Below the pieces are notes generated by a model. The model made no database searches, was not told the DNA's origin, and worked only from the letters and a program-made list of their open reading frames with translations. Of a stretch of DNA of 6,442 bases, positions 5,216 to 6,442 are shown piece by piece. The first letter of the stretch is position 1; every line of letters starts with the position of its first letter. The translations under genes were made by a program, and so were the position numbers. Origin of the DNA: JAOTYV01 sp964469835. GTDB taxonomy: Bacteria > Pseudomonadota > Alphaproteobacteria > UBA8366. The stretch is from the NCBI GenBank assembly GCA_964469835.1, contig CAYYBI010000301.1, positions 1 through 6,442 on the forward strand, written 5' to 3'.

Positions 5216-6434
5216 CCGGAGTCCCAGCCTTTTCGAAGTCTTCCCAACTGGATGCCTTAGGGGCTGCCTTTGCTTGCTGCGCTCGGAGCGGGAGCGCTAG
5301 CGCAATGGCGCTATAGGCGCCGGCGCGTGCCCCGGGATGGGTTATCTTCCGGGCCGCCCGGAGCGCGAGCTTGCCGTCGCCGCGTTTTGCGGCAGCGACC
5401 GCGACGGCTTGCAACGCCCGGTATTTCGGCTGCTTCCGGTTAATTCCAAAGTTGAAGTTTTCACCGGGCGCATTCGCCGTCTCGTCCGGAATACGCGCCG
5501 CGGTATCGAATGCCGTCAGCAATTCGCCAACCGCAAGCTGGGCCTCCGAAATGTGTTCGAGCAACTCGGGGAAAATTACCCGATCCTTATTGAGCCAGGC
5601 GATCCGCCAGGCAAACCCGAGGGATCGTTCCATGGCGTCCTGTTGTCCGCCCGCGGCCTGGGCCCGGGCCAGACGCGTCATGACATATATCTTCTTGGGG
5701 CCGTCGGGAATTTGTCCGAGCAGCTTGCGGACGCGGCTGAAAACCTTTTTGGCCGAGGGTGTTGCACCAAGCGCAATCTGCATTTCGTATAATTCAGGCA
5801 GGGCCCGGGAGAGCATCTCGGGCGTTGTGGTTGTACCGGTCGGGTCGAGCGCCTTGGCCAGCAGCATTTCCGCGCCCGTCCGGTCGCCGGTTTGAAGCTT
5901 GTATTTTGCGCCCGCTGCGTAAATCCAGGCGCGCATGCCGATATCAGGCAGGTAGTCGATCAATTTTAGGGCTTCTTTGATCTTACCCATCTCCAGCATG
6001 GCCTCGCCCATGGCGAATAGCGCCCGGTGCCGCAGGCGGGAGTCCCTGATTTTGCCGGCGGCCTTGAAGGCATCGGCGAGCCGGCCCGCCTTGGCTTGAT
6101 TTCGGATGACATGGATAAGCGCTTCGCCCCGGATTTTCGGGTTGGTAATGCCTTCGATATCCTGCAGGGCCAGCAGGAATAGCGGCGCGGCGCCCTCGTG
6201 CGACCCCCGCAAGGCGATTTCAGCGCCAATCGAAGCGAGCGCACGGGCCCGGCGCTCGTCTTGCTTCAGCGCGCGTACGATTTTCATCGTTTTCGCTTTT
6301 CCGCCGGCGGCGATGTACGTCACCGCGATCTCGGTAAGCTGTTTCCACACATGCTCGGACGGCCGCGCGCGCAATGCGCGGTACGTTTCGTCCAAAACGC
6401 GAAGTGCAAATTTTGAGTGACCAGCGGACGTCAT
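5199..6434 (-). CDS. Hypothetical helical-repeat (TPR-like alpha-solenoid) protein, N-terminus uncertain
   Basis: I do not recognise a named family. The 411 visible residues are almost wholly helical, with irregular repeats of about 35 residues. A recurring helix has the pattern R-A-x3-(I/M)-A-x3-A-x2-G. Examples are RARALASIGAEIALRG (62-77), HRALFAMGEAMLEMG (136-150), RAWIYAAGAKYKLQTG (168-183) and YRALQAVAVAAAKRGD (338-353). This is the look of a TPR or related solenoid scaffold that binds other proteins. The composition is rich in Ala, Arg and Lys, and the tail (about 385-411) is Ala/Lys-rich, then polar, and probably disordered. No catalytic motif, signal peptide or membrane segment is seen. 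The ATG at 6434 is the first in the window, but the frame is open upstream to the edge and the sequence there already looks like a repeat. The true start, perhaps with a signal peptide, may therefore lie outside. It ends 36 nt from the convergent zeta gene. Confidence 0.75.
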   Translation of the reverse strand: MTSAGHSKFALRVLDETYRALRARPSEHVWKQLTEIAVTYIAAGGKAKTMKIVRALKQDERRARALASIGAEIALRGSHEGAAPLFLLALQDIEGITNPKIRGEALIHVIRNQAKAGRLADAFKAAGKIRDSRLRHRALFAMGEAMLEMGKIKEALKLIDYLPDIGMRAWIYAAGAKYKLQTGDRTGAEMLLAKALDPTGTTTTPEMLSRALPELYEMQIALGATPSAKKVFSRVRKLLGQIPDGPKKIYVMTRLARAQAAGGQQDAMERSLGFAWRIAWLNKDRVIFPELLEHISEAQLAVGELLTAFDTAARIPDETANAPGENFNFGINRKQPKYRALQAVAVAAAKRGDGKLALRAARKITHPGARAGAYSAIALALPLRAQQAKAAPKASSWEDFEKAGTPENTRD

Positions 6435-6442
6435 GATTCGGG

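Noticed and set aside
1..6442. Mobile element, CRISPR array, tRNA or defence system
   Set aside because: There are no repeat-spacer pattern, no transposase or integrase motifs, no cloverleaf-like sequence and no recognisable defence protein in any frame that is not already explained.

Overview
The window looks like chromosomal DNA of a GC-rich alphaproteobacterium. Two things point there. One gene encodes an almost canonical DUF1476 protein, the zeta inhibitor subunit of alphaproteobacterial F1Fo-ATP synthase. It lies near a purC-purS-purQ cluster that uses the separate small PurS subunit. All calls rest on reading the sequence and on family knowledge; no database search was run. I see no tRNA, rRNA, CRISPR array, insertion sequence, attachment site or origin. 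No gene-free stretch exceeds about 200 bases.

Layout from left to right. Positions 1-1438 (minus strand) hold the purine operon in the order purC, purS, purQ, with purQ running off the left edge. purC and purS are 9 nt apart and the purS ribosome-binding site overlaps the purC stop. An AT-rich leader at about 1480-1570 carries two possible promoters for the operon. Positions 1640-3858 (minus strand) hold two acyl-CoA dehydrogenase genes joined by a 4-nt ATGA overlap. Each appears to have lost a different half of the usual FAD-binding signature, so together they look like the two subunits of a heteromeric (alpha2beta2) enzyme. Positions 3936-4697 (minus strand) hold an NRDE/TANGO2-family gene, 77 nt upstream of the dehydrogenase pair and possibly co-transcribed with it. 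A 141-bp divergent intergenic region (4698-4838) contains several inverted repeats, one overlapping a promoter-like -35 element. Positions 4839-5162 (plus strand) hold the ATP synthase zeta subunit gene. Positions 5199-6434 (minus strand) hold an unassigned helical-repeat protein that converges on the zeta gene and may be missing its N-terminus at the right edge.

Functionally the window mixes two housekeeping pieces (de novo purine synthesis, steps forming FGAM and SAICAR; control of ATP hydrolysis by F1) with an acyl-CoA dehydrogenase pair plus TANGO2-like protein lying between them. The substrate of the pair cannot be told from sequence. I do not see a clear new system. The complementary split of the FAD site and the position of the three-gene block are the points most worth following up.
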